64,000 nt of DNA from Paraburkholderia sp. GTDB lineage: Bacteria; Pseudomonadota; Gammaproteobacteria; Burkholderiales; Burkholderiaceae. The notes under the pieces were generated by a model that saw only the letters and a program-made list of their open reading frames with translations, did no database searches and had not been told where the DNA came from. Within the stretch, counting starts at the first letter, position 1; the number at the start of each line of letters is the position of its first letter. The stretch spans positions 1 to 64,000 of the forward strand of contig NZ_JAPWKB010000006.1 of NCBI RefSeq assembly GCF_028283785.1. Direction: 5' to 3'. A program made the translations under genes and the position numbers. This document shows positions 9,088 to 17,484 of the stretch, in pieces.

Positions 9088-9259
9088 GGTTTGTCCAGAC
9101 AGCCAATAGAGGTCAGACGCGGTCCTCGAATTGCCGCTCGCCCGCGTCGCGAAGAAGACGGGCAAGCCGATGGCTCAGCCCTCGAAGCATGCGACTGTCC
9201 GGCACATCGCGGACAGTCCGGGGCAGTATAGGGCTTTCGGACGTGAAAAGTGATCCGTG

Positions 9260-10150
9260 CTAGCCTGGTCCGTCGCTGGCAGCGGCTAAAAGCGGCACGA
9301 CCAGATCGCTAATCGGCGTAGCCAGGCCGTGAGAGCGACCGCAGCGCTGCACCACGCCGTTGCGGAGGTCCCATTCGAGCGGGCGGCCCGCTTGCCGGTC
9401 GGCGAGAATCGACGTGCCCAAGTCGGGCGGGGCACGACGCAATCCGTCGATGATCTCTTGCGGGACGTCGTCGCCCAGCGTCGCGCCTTCCGCACGCGCC
9501 ACTGCGAGACATTCCCGAAGATAGGCGAGCGACAGCGTGGCAACGTCGTCGCGAGAGAACATCCCGGCACGGCGACCTGCCAGAACCATCAAACCCGCGA
9601 CGGCGTTCTGGAGGAGTTTGCGCCACGCGACGGAGGTGAAATCCGCTGCGACGTCGACCGTACATCGCGTGCCATGCAGAACCGAAAGCACCAGGCTGGT
9701 TTCCGGTGTGTCGGGCAACGTGAGACGCGGTTTGGCGCGCAGCCACACCGACGCGTCGGGTTCGCGTTGAGCGGGAAACCACACAACCGACGGCAACACG
9801 GGACTGCCGGGCAGGTACGGCGCGAAGTGCGCTTTCTGCTCGACGCCGTTTTGCAGCACGCAGACAACCGTGCTCGCACTACACAAAGCAGAAAGCCAGG
9901 GTGCAATCGCGTCGATTTGCGTCGATTTGACTGCGACGAAAACCAGATCGTACGTGTTCTTGATCTGGGCCGGATCGGTCTGTACGGGGCCGGGCAGCAC
10001 GACACGACCGCCGTCGAAGCGCAGTTCCAGACGCTCGTGCGCCGTGCGGCCGCAAATGGTCGGCGTGCGCCCGACTTCATGCAGTGCTGCGGCCACGGTC
10101 GTACCGATTGCGCCCGGGCCGATGAGGGCAACGGTTGGATTTTCAGCCAT
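9260..10150 (-). CDS. Ketopantoate reductase (PanE/ApbA) family oxidoreductase
   Basis: A 296-residue protein with the N-terminal Rossmann loop GPGAIGT, the LQNGVEQ motif and the catalytic-Lys segment WRKLLQNAVAG, followed by the helical domain with GRPLEWDLRNGVV. These are hallmarks of 2-dehydropantoate 2-reductase relatives. The frame is open upstream to 10246, but the ATG at 10150 follows AGGAAAGGA and starts right before the Rossmann strand. Many family members act on other 2-keto acids, so a pantothenate role is not assured. It is downstream of the EamA gene on the same strand, 117 bp away. Confidence 0.88.
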   Translation of the reverse strand: MAENPTVALIGPGAIGTTVAAALHEVGRTPTICGRTAHERLELRFDGGRVVLPGPVQTDPAQIKNTYDLVFVAVKSTQIDAIAPWLSALCSASTVVCVLQNGVEQKAHFAPYLPGSPVLPSVVWFPAQREPDASVWLRAKPRLTLPDTPETSLVLSVLHGTRCTVDVAADFTSVAWRKLLQNAVAGLMVLAGRRAGMFSRDDVATLSLAYLRECLAVARAEGATLGDDVPQEIIDGLRRAPPDLGTSILADRQAGRPLEWDLRNGVVQRCGRSHGLATPISDLVVPLLAAASDGPG

Positions 10151-10267
10151 CGTTATCGTCCTTTCCTGATTGTCACTTGCTGGCACGACAGCCACGCGCA
10201 TCGTGCCAGCGCTCGTCATTCGATACAGCTTCGCACGATCGATCAACCCGGCGCGCCCACAGGGCGC

Positions 10268-11095
10268 TCAGCCGATAATGATCGTGCCGATAGCGATCAC
10301 TGCGCCCGCTAGCATCTTTTGCATAGTGAGGGTTTCGCCAAGGAACAGATAACCGATCAATACCGCAAACAGCACGCTGGTTTCGCGTAGTGCCGATACC
10401 GCGCCCATCGGCGCATGGCACATTGCGAAGATGACGATGCCGTAAGCCAGCAACGAAACGAGTCCACCGACGAACGCCGTGACGAAACCCGGTCGGAAAG
10501 TAAACAGGCTGCTCGCGTCGCGCAGGCCGATATATGCCAAAGGCATCATGACGCCCCACAACGCGCACATCCACACTGTATAGGCCAGCGGTGCATTGGA
10601 CAGCCGCACGCCGACGCCGTCGGCGACGCTATAAGCGGCAATAAAGCACCCGGTTCCCAGCGCATACGGCAGGCTTGCCACCGCAAGCCGACGCCCTTTG
10701 AAAGCGAGGGCAATAATGCCACCCGACACCAGTGCAATGCCGAGCAGAGAGCTCAGCCCTATTTTCTCTCCCGCAAAAACCGACGCCGCGAAGGTGATCA
10801 GGATTGGAGAGGAGCCACGCGCAATCGGATAGGTTTCGCCGAGGTCTCCCGACCGATAGCTCCTGACAAGAAACAGGTTATAGCCAACATGCAGCCCGGC
10901 TGAAAGCACCGCGTACATCCAGCTGGCTTTGGCGGGAGGATCGAGGAACACGGCGATGACGATGCTGGTGATCGCGACCGCGACGCACATGACCGTCATC
11001 GACCACAGTCTGTCGGTCCCGCCGCGCAGCAGCGCGTTCCAGCTTGCGTGCAGCACAGCGGCTGCAAGCACTAGCAAAATGATAGAAATAGGCAT
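10268..11095 (-). CDS. EamA/DMT-family transporter
   Basis: A 275-residue, very hydrophobic protein with about ten predicted membrane helices in two repeats. The end of the second repeat, LRETSVLFAVLIGYLFLGETLT, is the EamA signature; the first repeat has PIARGSSPILITFAASVFAGE. Members export or import metabolites such as amino acids. The gene lies between a LysR regulator and the PanE-like gene, all on the minus strand. The ribosome site is weak and the substrate unknown. Confidence 0.87.
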   Translation of the reverse strand: MPISIILLVLAAAVLHASWNALLRGGTDRLWSMTVMCVAVAITSIVIAVFLDPPAKASWMYAVLSAGLHVGYNLFLVRSYRSGDLGETYPIARGSSPILITFAASVFAGEKIGLSSLLGIALVSGGIIALAFKGRRLAVASLPYALGTGCFIAAYSVADGVGVRLSNAPLAYTVWMCALWGVMMPLAYIGLRDASSLFTFRPGFVTAFVGGLVSLLAYGIVIFAMCHAPMGAVSALRETSVLFAVLIGYLFLGETLTMQKMLAGAVIAIGTIIIG

Positions 11096-11169
11096 GCGTC
11101 ATACTAAGCAACTCCGTGCTTTTAGTTAAGCGAAGTCTGCTCATCTCCGGATGAGTAAATCCTCATGGG

Positions 11170-12075
11170 CTATCGATACGCTTGTTGGGCGTTGCTCGAT
11201 TCCGTCAGCAGCCAGTTACGAAAGCTGATGATGTGCGGCTGCGATTCGATTCCCTTTGGACAGACAAAGTAGTAGGCGACCGGAGACGGAAACTGCACGT
11301 CGAACAGCCTGATGAGACGGCCATCTTTGAGTTCGGCTTCGACATGTCCGCTTCGAGCCAACGCAATTCCTTGACCCAGCAGAGCCGCCTCGATAGTCAT
11401 GTTGGTGTCAGCGAACCTCACGCTCTCGTTGAGCGAGGAAATGGCGACACCGACCTGTTGAAACCAGAACTCCCATTTCGGCACGAGATCCGCGCCGTCC
11501 CGTGTCAGCAGCGGGTAACGCAGTAATTCAGAAGGTTCGTGCGGCGCACCAAAGCGATTCAAAAGCTCAGGACTGGCAACCGGAAATATCTGTTCCCTGA
11601 ACATGAATTCCGAATGCAGCGCGGGATAATTTCCGGTGCCTAAACGGATGGCGACGTCTGGCTCGTTGTTAGAAAAATGGATGGCTTTGTCGGTTGTATC
11701 GAGCGTGACCAGAATTTCCGGATGCTGCCGGGACAAGCTCGGCAGCTTGGGAAGCAACCATTTCAGTGCAAACGAGTAGGTCGTGCTGACCCGGAGTCGG
11801 GTCCGGCCATTTTGCTCTCGCAGGTCGGATAGCGTTGCATCCAGATTCATGAAGAACTCACGCACGATCGGTGCGAGCGCCGCGCCGGCAGGCGTCAGGC
11901 TGAGTGATTTGCCCCGCTGAAATAGCTGCAATCCCCAGAGCGCTTCGAGGCTCTTCAACTGATGGCTGACTGCGCTTTGGGTGACGTGCAGTTCTTCCGA
12001 CGCGGAAGTAAATGTCGTGTGTCGCGTCGCAACTTCAAACGCGCGCAATGTGGCGGTGGGGGGTAAATCTCGCAT
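11170..12075 (-). CDS. LysR-family regulator, GcvA-like
   Basis: A 301-residue regulator. The N-terminal winged helix is RDLPPTATLRAFEVATRH...SASEELHVTQSAVSHQLKSLE in outline, typical of the GcvA group, followed by the periplasmic-binding-like effector domain (RLRVSTTYSFALKWLLPKL). A longer frame starts at 12105; the ATG at 12075 fits the family start and has GGA upstream. It probably controls the adjacent EamA exporter, 74 bp downstream on the same strand; this is inferred from position. Confidence 0.92.
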   Translation of the reverse strand: MRDLPPTATLRAFEVATRHTTFTSASEELHVTQSAVSHQLKSLEALWGLQLFQRGKSLSLTPAGAALAPIVREFFMNLDATLSDLREQNGRTRLRVSTTYSFALKWLLPKLPSLSRQHPEILVTLDTTDKAIHFSNNEPDVAIRLGTGNYPALHSEFMFREQIFPVASPELLNRFGAPHEPSELLRYPLLTRDGADLVPKWEFWFQQVGVAISSLNESVRFADTNMTIEAALLGQGIALARSGHVEAELKDGRLIRLFDVQFPSPVAYYFVCPKGIESQPHIISFRNWLLTESSNAQQAYR

Positions 12076-12124
12076 AGTGCTTTTCCACGGTGAGTATTGG
12101 GCCAATCACATGGTGTGAAAAATC

Positions 12125-13021
12125 TCAGGATAGCGTCGTCGTCCGCGCTTCATGAACGATCCATTTCGCAAAAGCCTGTACGGGCGCTTCACTCAATTCG
12201 ATCGGCTCAGGAAGCACGAGGCAGAAGTTTTTGGTAATCGCTTTGCCGTCCGGCCAGGGCGCAACCAGACGGCCTTGTTCAAGCTCGCGGCCGATATAAA
12301 GACGCGGCACCAACGCGACACCCAGGCCCGCTATTGCCGCCTCGATCAGCATCGAATGGAGATCGTAACGTGCGCCCACCGCCGAATTGGTCAGCACGAT
12401 GCCGGTCTCTTGTGCGTAAAGCTGCCATGCGTCCGGATTTTGCCGCCTGTGAAGGCGCGGTAGCGCGTCTAGCGAGCGGCTCGCGCCGGCATCCGCGAGG
12501 AGCGCCGGACTACAGACGGGTACCAGCACCTCTTCCAGCAGTGGATGTCGATGCATACCCGCCCACGCGGGATGCTCGAAATGGATTGCTGCATCGAAAC
12601 CGCTACTGGCAAGAATGAACGGCTCCATGCGCTCGGCGATATGGACGGTAACGTTCGGATGCAGATGTTGAAAGCGTTTCAGGCGAGGGATAAGCCAACG
12701 TGTGGCGAAGGTCGGAATGGCGGCGATATCGATGCTCGCGCCCTCGATGGGCTGTCCCATCAGATAGAGGCTGTCCCGTTCCAGTCTATCCAGCGTCTCG
12801 CGAACCTGCACCGCGTATCGCGTGCCGCTGGGCGCGAGCCTCACCCGATTGCCGACGCGCTCGAATAGCGCGACACCCAAAAACACCTCCAGGCGTCCGA
12901 TCTGACGACTGACGGCGCCTTCGGTCAACGCCAGTTCCTCGGCCGCGCGGGCGAAGCTGCCGTGGCGGGCTGCGGCCTCGAAAGCCAATAGCGCGGAATT
13001 GCTTGGGATCTTACGTCGCAT
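12125..13021 (-). CDS. LysR-family regulator, GcvA-like
   Basis: A 298-residue LysR protein with N-terminal helix-turn-helix (ALLAFEAAARHGSFARAAEE, VSRQIGRLE) and an effector domain that includes IDIAAIPTFATRWLIPRL. It is divergent from the gene at 13187, with 165 bp between the starts. That AT-richer gap is the natural place for its operator and suggests it regulates the three-gene operon to its right. It is a distant paralogue of the LysR at 11170. Confidence 0.92.
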   Translation of the reverse strand: MRRKIPSNSALLAFEAAARHGSFARAAEELALTEGAVSRQIGRLEVFLGVALFERVGNRVRLAPSGTRYAVQVRETLDRLERDSLYLMGQPIEGASIDIAAIPTFATRWLIPRLKRFQHLHPNVTVHIAERMEPFILASSGFDAAIHFEHPAWAGMHRHPLLEEVLVPVCSPALLADAGASRSLDALPRLHRRQNPDAWQLYAQETGIVLTNSAVGARYDLHSMLIEAAIAGLGVALVPRLYIGRELEQGRLVAPWPDGKAITKNFCLVLPEPIELSEAPVQAFAKWIVHEARTTTLS

Positions 13022-13186
13022 GAAGTCTCGCCGGTAGCTATGCGTTCAACGCCAGCTTGAGTAAATGTCACTGAAGGCTGACTTTATATCGTTATACACG
13101 CGGAAAACATCAGATTAGCATTACGTTACTGCACCGAACAGGGTTCGTTCGCTGCGGTAAGCCCAGCCGTCACGAAGGATAATCCG

Positions 13187-13732
13187 ATGATCTACACCGT
13201 GGAATGCAGCTTCGCCGATCCCGACAGCGAAGCCGAATGGAACGACTTCTACAGCCTTGAAAAGCTGCCAGCCCTTATCTCGGTGACGGGCTTTCACACG
13301 TCGCAGCGCTTCAAGGCGATAAGCGACGGTTGCCCCGTCTATCTGGCCGTCCACACGATCGACGGTTTCGATGTTTTGACGGGAGACGAATATCGCGAGA
13401 AAGGCGGCGGCAATTTCGCAAGGTGGCAGCAACACATCACCGACTGGCACCGGAACCTCTACAGCGATATCGGCCTTGCGCCAGCGGTCAATGCCGACGA
13501 ATGCCTGGTACTAAGCGCAAGCGGCCCCGACGCGCTGATCGAGATGGGCGTCACACCGTTGAGCATGCAAGCAATCGCGCTAGAGAAGTTTCCGGAGCAC
13601 CGTTGGCTCGCAGTCATGTCACGGCGAAGTGCTCATCGTGTCGAGCGTCTGTCTGAAAGTATGCATATCTATGCGCCGATGACGGCGCAACTGACACGTT
13701 CCCGCTCCGTCTCGAACGGGCAGGAAAAATAG
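13187..13732 (+). CDS. Unrecognised protein, probable dimeric alpha/beta-barrel (EthD-like) fold
   Basis: 181 residues, no signal peptide. The first ~100 residues follow the pattern of small ferredoxin-like barrels: a first strand (YTVECSFADP), then E-x-E-W-N-D-F-Y with a helix, V-T-G-F-H-T-S-Q-R-F, and a Y-L-A-V-H-T-I-D strand. The same pattern occurs in the gene at 24768, so the two are probably paralogues. GAAGGAT precedes the ATG. It is the first gene of an operon with a tautomerase seven bp downstream. Such proteins often act on small acids or aromatic intermediates; no function can be assigned. Confidence 0.75.
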   Translation: MIYTVECSFADPDSEAEWNDFYSLEKLPALISVTGFHTSQRFKAISDGCPVYLAVHTIDGFDVLTGDEYREKGGGNFARWQQHITDWHRNLYSDIGLAPAVNADECLVLSASGPDALIEMGVTPLSMQAIALEKFPEHRWLAVMSRRSAHRVERLSESMHIYAPMTAQLTRSRSVSNGQEK

Positions 13733-13739
13733 CTCGGCG

Positions 13740-14066
13740 ATGCCCAACCTCACTTTCTATATTTCCGCGGGGCACATGCCGTCGGATGAGCGGCTCGCCG
13801 AGCTTTCCCGCGACTGCGTCGAGCTGTGTACGCGTGTCCTTGAGGCGTCACTCGACAACGTTCATGTCATTTACGTTGAAGCACGGCATGGCCACGGACA
13901 TCCCGTTTTCGCGGAAGTCCAGTATCGGCTTGATACGCATCGGACGGCTCCGGTCATGAACCGGTTCATCGACGCGCTGGGCGATGCCATTGGATGCCGC
14001 ACGGGTCTCACCGCGCGCATCCGGTGTTTTGGACATGCCGCGTCGAACATTCACGCCCGCAATTAG
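13740..14066 (+). CDS. Tautomerase (4-oxalocrotonate tautomerase-like) family protein
   Basis: A 108-residue protein that begins Met-Pro, which would leave the catalytic N-terminal Pro of the tautomerase superfamily. The opening strand PNLTFYISAG, the ELCTRVLEASLDNVHVIYVE segment and the next strand fit one beta-alpha-beta unit with an extended tail. It is longer than the ~62-residue 4-OT monomer and nearer the MIF/CHMI or other long forms. It sits seven bp after the barrel protein and 21 bp before the MBL-fold gene. Keto-enol isomerisation of an acid intermediate is the likely chemistry. Confidence 0.75.
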   Translation: MPNLTFYISAGHMPSDERLAELSRDCVELCTRVLEASLDNVHVIYVEARHGHGHPVFAEVQYRLDTHRTAPVMNRFIDALGDAIGCRTGLTARIRCFGHAASNIHARN

Positions 14067-14087
14067 GGTGTCTTCTGGAGAAGCGTT

Positions 14088-14951
14088 GTGTCTACCTTCA
14101 CGTTTCCGAGTCAGCAAGCCGGCGATTTCACGATCACCGCAATCAGCGATGGCTACCTCACCGCCAGCCTCGACTTCCTGTCCAATATCGATGCATCCGA
14201 CGCCTGCAGAATGCAACGCGACGCAGGGCAGAAGGAGCCGTCCGCCGTGCATATCAACTGCTACGTGGTGCGCGGAGCGGGGCGCACCATACTCATCGAC
14301 AGTGGAGCTGGCGGCATCAGGCAATGGGGTGGCCGCCTGAGCGCCAACTTGTCGCTTGCTGGCGTCGAACCGTCCGACATCGACACGGTCCTGCTTACCC
14401 ACGCCCATCCTGACCACGTCGGAGGGTTAATGGACGCGATGGACGCGATGGACCCGAGTGGACAGCGTGTCTTTCCGAATGCGGAGCTTGTCGTTCATCA
14501 GCGAGAGGTCGCATTCTGGCAGGACGACGGAAATCTCAGTCGTGCAAGCGATCGTGCGCGCGGTAACTTCGTGATTGCGCGGCGCGTGTTCGACGGCTAC
14601 CGCGACACGCTGCGCACCTTCGATCAAGAAGACGTGCTCCCCGGTATCAAGGCGATGCCGTTACCGGGACACACAGACGGACACACAGGATTTCTGTTCG
14701 AATCACGCGAGCGGAGCGTGCTGGTTTGGGGCGATGTCGTTCATTTTCCGCACATCCAGATTGAACGGCCGGACGTATCGATCGCATTCGACCAGGACCC
14801 GTCGCGGGCGGCCACGACCCGATCACGGCTTCTGGATATGGTCAGTTCAGAGGGACTGGTGATCGCAGGGATGCATTTTGGGGAGCCTGGTTTTGCGCGA
14901 ATCAGGCGAACGGGTGCGCGCTATGGTTTGCTTTACGAGAGTGAAGCATGA
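14088..14951 (+). CDS. Metallo-beta-lactamase-fold hydrolase
   Basis: A 287-residue MBL-fold protein. The metal motif T-H-A-H-P-D-H is present near residue 105, and the later ligands lie in MPLPGHTDGHTGF and WGDVVHFPHIQ. The start codon is GTG at 14088, seven bases after CTGGAG. After the metal motif a nine-base unit is repeated in tandem so that the protein reads M-D-A-M-D-A-M-D, an insertion-like loop. It closes the operon with the barrel protein and the tautomerase; a lactonase or other ester/thioester hydrolase is plausible. Confidence 0.88.
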   Translation: MSTFTFPSQQAGDFTITAISDGYLTASLDFLSNIDASDACRMQRDAGQKEPSAVHINCYVVRGAGRTILIDSGAGGIRQWGGRLSANLSLAGVEPSDIDTVLLTHAHPDHVGGLMDAMDAMDPSGQRVFPNAELVVHQREVAFWQDDGNLSRASDRARGNFVIARRVFDGYRDTLRTFDQEDVLPGIKAMPLPGHTDGHTGFLFESRERSVLVWGDVVHFPHIQIERPDVSIAFDQDPSRAATTRSRLLDMVSSEGLVIAGMHFGEPGFARIRRTGARYGLLYESEA

Positions 14952-14967
14952 GGTCGCTTAGGCCGAC

Positions 14968-14997
14968 AACGCGGCCTTTCACAACGCGGCCTTTCAC
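14968..14997. repeat. 15-bp perfect tandem duplication
   Basis: The unit AACGCGGCCTTTCAC occurs at 14968-14982 and again at 14983-14997, between the convergent stops of the MBL-fold and DeoR genes. It looks like a recent replication slippage product. Confidence 0.9.
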
Positions 14998-15002
14998 ACC
15001 GC

Positions 15003-15758
15003 TCACGCCCGCACGATCTCCACCCCGCGTTTCGCAATTCCATCCGTCAACGCCGCATCGGCCGATCGCTCGACGATTACCGTCTGCGCCAGCGTCACGT
15101 CGCCGATCGCATACGCGGACGCCGCGTTCAGTTTCTCGTTCGTGGCAAGCACGACCGTTTCAGCCGATCGTGCCGCCAGTGCTCGCTTGACGTAAGCCTC
15201 TTCGAGATCGCCTGTGCTGAGTCCGGCCGTTGCGTGCACGCCCGTGACGCCCATGAAATACAGGTCGGCGTTGATATGCGACAACGCCTCGATGGCGGCC
15301 GCGCCGACGGTCACGATGGAGTGCTTGTACAGCTTGCCGCCGATCACGATTACGTCGATCGACGGGTGATCGACCAGGGCCACCGCCACGCTCGGACTGT
15401 GCGTGACGACCGTAGCCGACAGCGAATGCGGAATATGCCGCACCAGTTCCGCCGACGTCGTTCCGCCATCGATCATCACGATCTGTCCGGGCGCGATCAT
15501 CGCCGCCGCAGCTTTACCGATTGCACGCTTGCCGGCTGTCTCCAGCACACGCCGCTCGGCAAACGGCGCGACCGCCTGCGATGCGGGCAGTGCGCCGCCA
15601 TGAACCCGTTGCAGCAAACCTTCCGCCGCCAGTTCGCGCAGGTCGCGCCGGATCGTATCTTCGGATACGCCGAACGCGTCCGCGAGCGCGGTGGCCTGAA
15701 CCTCGCCGTCCCGCGTCAGCCAGTCGAGGATGGTTCGTTTGCGTTGGGTCGTCAGCAT
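15003..15758 (-). CDS. DeoR-family transcriptional regulator
   Basis: A 251-residue DeoR/GlpR-type repressor. The N-terminal helix-turn-helix begins QRKRTILDWLTRDGEVQ and contains S-E-D-T-I-R-R-D-L-R-E-L; the C-terminal sugar-phosphate sensor domain has MIDGGTTSAELVRHIP and the VTGVHATAGLSTGD segment. The frame opens further upstream, but the ATG at 15758 matches the family start. It is divergent from the Nudix gene (79 bp between starts), so it may control that gene and itself. Confidence 0.92.
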   Translation of the reverse strand: MLTTQRKRTILDWLTRDGEVQATALADAFGVSEDTIRRDLRELAAEGLLQRVHGGALPASQAVAPFAERRVLETAGKRAIGKAAAAMIAPGQIVMIDGGTTSAELVRHIPHSLSATVVTHSPSVAVALVDHPSIDVIVIGGKLYKHSIVTVGAAAIEALSHINADLYFMGVTGVHATAGLSTGDLEEAYVKRALAARSAETVVLATNEKLNAASAYAIGDVTLAQTVIVERSADAALTDGIAKRGVEIVRA

Positions 15759-15787
15759 GGTTTGCACGTTTCTTCTTGATGTTACAC

Positions 15788-15815
15788 GAATATGCACGAT
15801 ACCATGAACGTATTC
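15788..15815. promoter_or_regulatory. Possible operator in the DeoR/Nudix divergent region
   Basis: GAATA and TATTC form a short inverted repeat with an 18-base gap in the only space between the two starts. It is weak on its own; the position is what makes it a candidate. Confidence 0.25.
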
Positions 15816-15837
15816 CCAACACCACGGAGTACAGGCA

Positions 15838-16416
15838 ATGACGGCAACGAAAGAGCGGGTACGGATCGTCGAGACGCAGGTTCTGTCCGATGACTGGTAC
15901 GTGCTGAAAAAGACCACGTTCGACTTTTTGCGCTCCGATGGCGTGTGGCAACGCCAAAGCCGTGAGACTTACGACCGCGGTAACGGCGCCACTGTGCTGC
16001 TGTTCAATCGTGCGCGGCAAACGGTCGTGCTGACGCGTCAGTTCCGTTTGCCCGCATTCGTCAACGGACACGACGGCATGCTGATCGAGGCGGCTGCGGG
16101 GCTGCTCGACAATGCGTCGCCGGAAGAACGCATTCGCGCCGAGGTCGAGGAGGAAACCGGCTATCGCGTCCAGGACGTCACGAAGGTCTTCGAAGCCTTT
16201 ATGAGTCCGGGTTCGGTCACGGAGAAGCTCCATTTCTTTATCGCCGAATACGACCCGTCGATACGGGTCGGTCACGGCGGTGGTGTCGCGGCGGAGGGCG
16301 AGGATATCGAAGTGATCGAGTGGTCGCTTGCCGACGCGCTCGACGCGATCCGTCGCGGCGAGATCGTCGACGGCAAGACCATCCTGCTGTTGCAGCACGT
16401 GGCATTGCTAAGGTAG
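15838..16416 (+). CDS. Nudix hydrolase, ADP-ribose/GDP-mannose pyrophosphatase-like
   Basis: A 192-residue Nudix protein. The Nudix helix reads A-G-L-L-D-N-A-S-P-E-E-R-I-R then EVEEETGY, with the metal-binding EExxE-type core intact; the first Glu of the textbook pattern is replaced by Ser-Pro-Glu. Upstream strands (TVVLTRQFRLPAF, MLIEAAAG) resemble NudK/NudF. It likely cleaves a nucleoside-diphosphate sugar. ACGGAG precedes the ATG. Divergent from the DeoR regulator, a combination that suggests a sugar-linked substrate. Confidence 0.87.
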   Translation: MTATKERVRIVETQVLSDDWYVLKKTTFDFLRSDGVWQRQSRETYDRGNGATVLLFNRARQTVVLTRQFRLPAFVNGHDGMLIEAAAGLLDNASPEERIRAEVEEETGYRVQDVTKVFEAFMSPGSVTEKLHFFIAEYDPSIRVGHGGGVAAEGEDIEVIEWSLADALDAIRRGEIVDGKTILLLQHVALLR

Positions 16417-16486
16417 CGCCATCTGCAAACGGCGCGCGCCGGTGCCGGAGTGCTAGCATCCTCGAATGGAAGACTGGATGGCAAAG

Positions 16487-16497
16487 TGGTCGGACCA
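16487..16497. promoter_or_regulatory. GntR (FadR-subfamily) operator TGGT-N3-ACCA upstream of its own gene
   Basis: TGGT-CGG-ACCA lies 13 bases before the start of the GntR regulator. FadR-subfamily regulators such as LldR and PdhR bind TGGT-N-N-N-ACCA half-site pairs. A second copy with the same spacing occurs at 17373, ahead of the carrier gene. Confidence 0.65.
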
Positions 16498-16509
16498 GTG
16501 AGGAAGACG

Positions 16510-17277
16510 ATGCAGGAAGACAATCCGGAAGGCGCGCAGCAGATCGCCGATGTGGTGGCGCGACGTATCGAACGCTTGATCGTCGATGGCGTATTGAGGG
16601 CGGGGCAGGCACTGCCGTCCGAGCGACGCCTCACGGTCAAGCTGGGCGTGTCGCGCTCCGCGCTGCGGGAAGGGCTGAAGCTGCTGCGGGCGCGCGGCAT
16701 TATCGAAACCGCGCACGGTCGCGGCTCGTTCGTCGCCGGTCTGACTGCGCAACCCGCACTCACGCCGATGATGCATCTGCTCGGCTCGCAACCCAGAACC
16801 CTGTACGACCTGTTCGAAGTGCGCGAGCTGCTGGAGGCCGAATCGGCGCGTCTGGCGGCGTTGCGTGGCACGCAGGCGGATTTCGCGCTAATTACGCGGC
16901 GCTACGACGAAATGATCGCCGCGAACACAACCGACGCCAGCGCATCGACTCGCGCGCGGCTCGACTACGCGTTCCATCTCGCGATCTGCGAGGCTTCGCA
17001 TAATCCCGTGCTGGTGCACACACTGAGTTCGCTCACCGACCTGCTTTTGAGTTCGGTGCTGGCGTCCGTCAACAACCTGTATCACCGCGCCGAACAGAAG
17101 CGCGTGATCGACCAGCAGCATGCGCGTCTGTACAAGGCCGTGATCGGCAAACAGCCCGAGCAGGCGCGCAAGGTGGCGAGCGCGCATCTCGCCACCGCGT
17201 GCGCCGGCATGCGGGAAATCGAGGCGGAAGAGCAGCGTCTGGTGCGCGCAACCCTGCGTCTCGAAGGTTGGGAATGA
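16510..17277 (+). CDS. GntR-family regulator with FCD domain (LldR/PdhR-like)
   Basis: A 255-residue FadR-subfamily regulator. The winged helix contains R-A-G-Q-A-L-P-S-E-R-R-L and SRSALREGLKLLRARG; the FCD domain (DYAFHLAICEASHNPVLVH, HARLYKAVIG) carries the Asp/His metal ligands. A GTG start at 16450 is possible, but the ATG at 16510 follows AGGAAG and gives the normal N-terminus. The next genes are an MFS carrier and D-lactate dehydrogenase, and the two TGGT-N3-ACCA sites around it match the LldR type, so lactate or a related 2-hydroxy acid is the likely effector. Confidence 0.92.
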   Translation: MQEDNPEGAQQIADVVARRIERLIVDGVLRAGQALPSERRLTVKLGVSRSALREGLKLLRARGIIETAHGRGSFVAGLTAQPALTPMMHLLGSQPRTLYDLFEVRELLEAESARLAALRGTQADFALITRRYDEMIAANTTDASASTRARLDYAFHLAICEASHNPVLVHTLSSLTDLLLSSVLASVNNLYHRAEQKRVIDQQHARLYKAVIGKQPEQARKVASAHLATACAGMREIEAEEQRLVRATLRLEGWE

Positions 17278-17372
17278 CGCACACGGCGACGCCGGACCGG
17301 TTCGTTCGGGCACGCGCGCGACCGCGCCACGATTGACTCTCGCGAAAAATCGCGGCCGGCACGGCAACAAGA

Positions 17373-17387
17373 ACTGGTATGACCAGT
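17373..17387. promoter_or_regulatory. GntR operator ACTGGT-ATG-ACCAGT ahead of the carrier gene
   Basis: A perfect 6-3-6 inverted repeat in the 207-bp gap between the regulator and the MFS carrier, about 100 bases before the carrier start. It has the same TGGT-N3-ACCA core as the site at 16487. Confidence 0.75.
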
Positions 17388-17484
17388 GCCACGGCGTCTC
17401 GACAGCCGCGTACTGGCGCGGAACAATGCGGGCTAGCAAAACGCAACTGCGGCGAGAAGCCGCAGACGAATCAGGAGACCCGCG

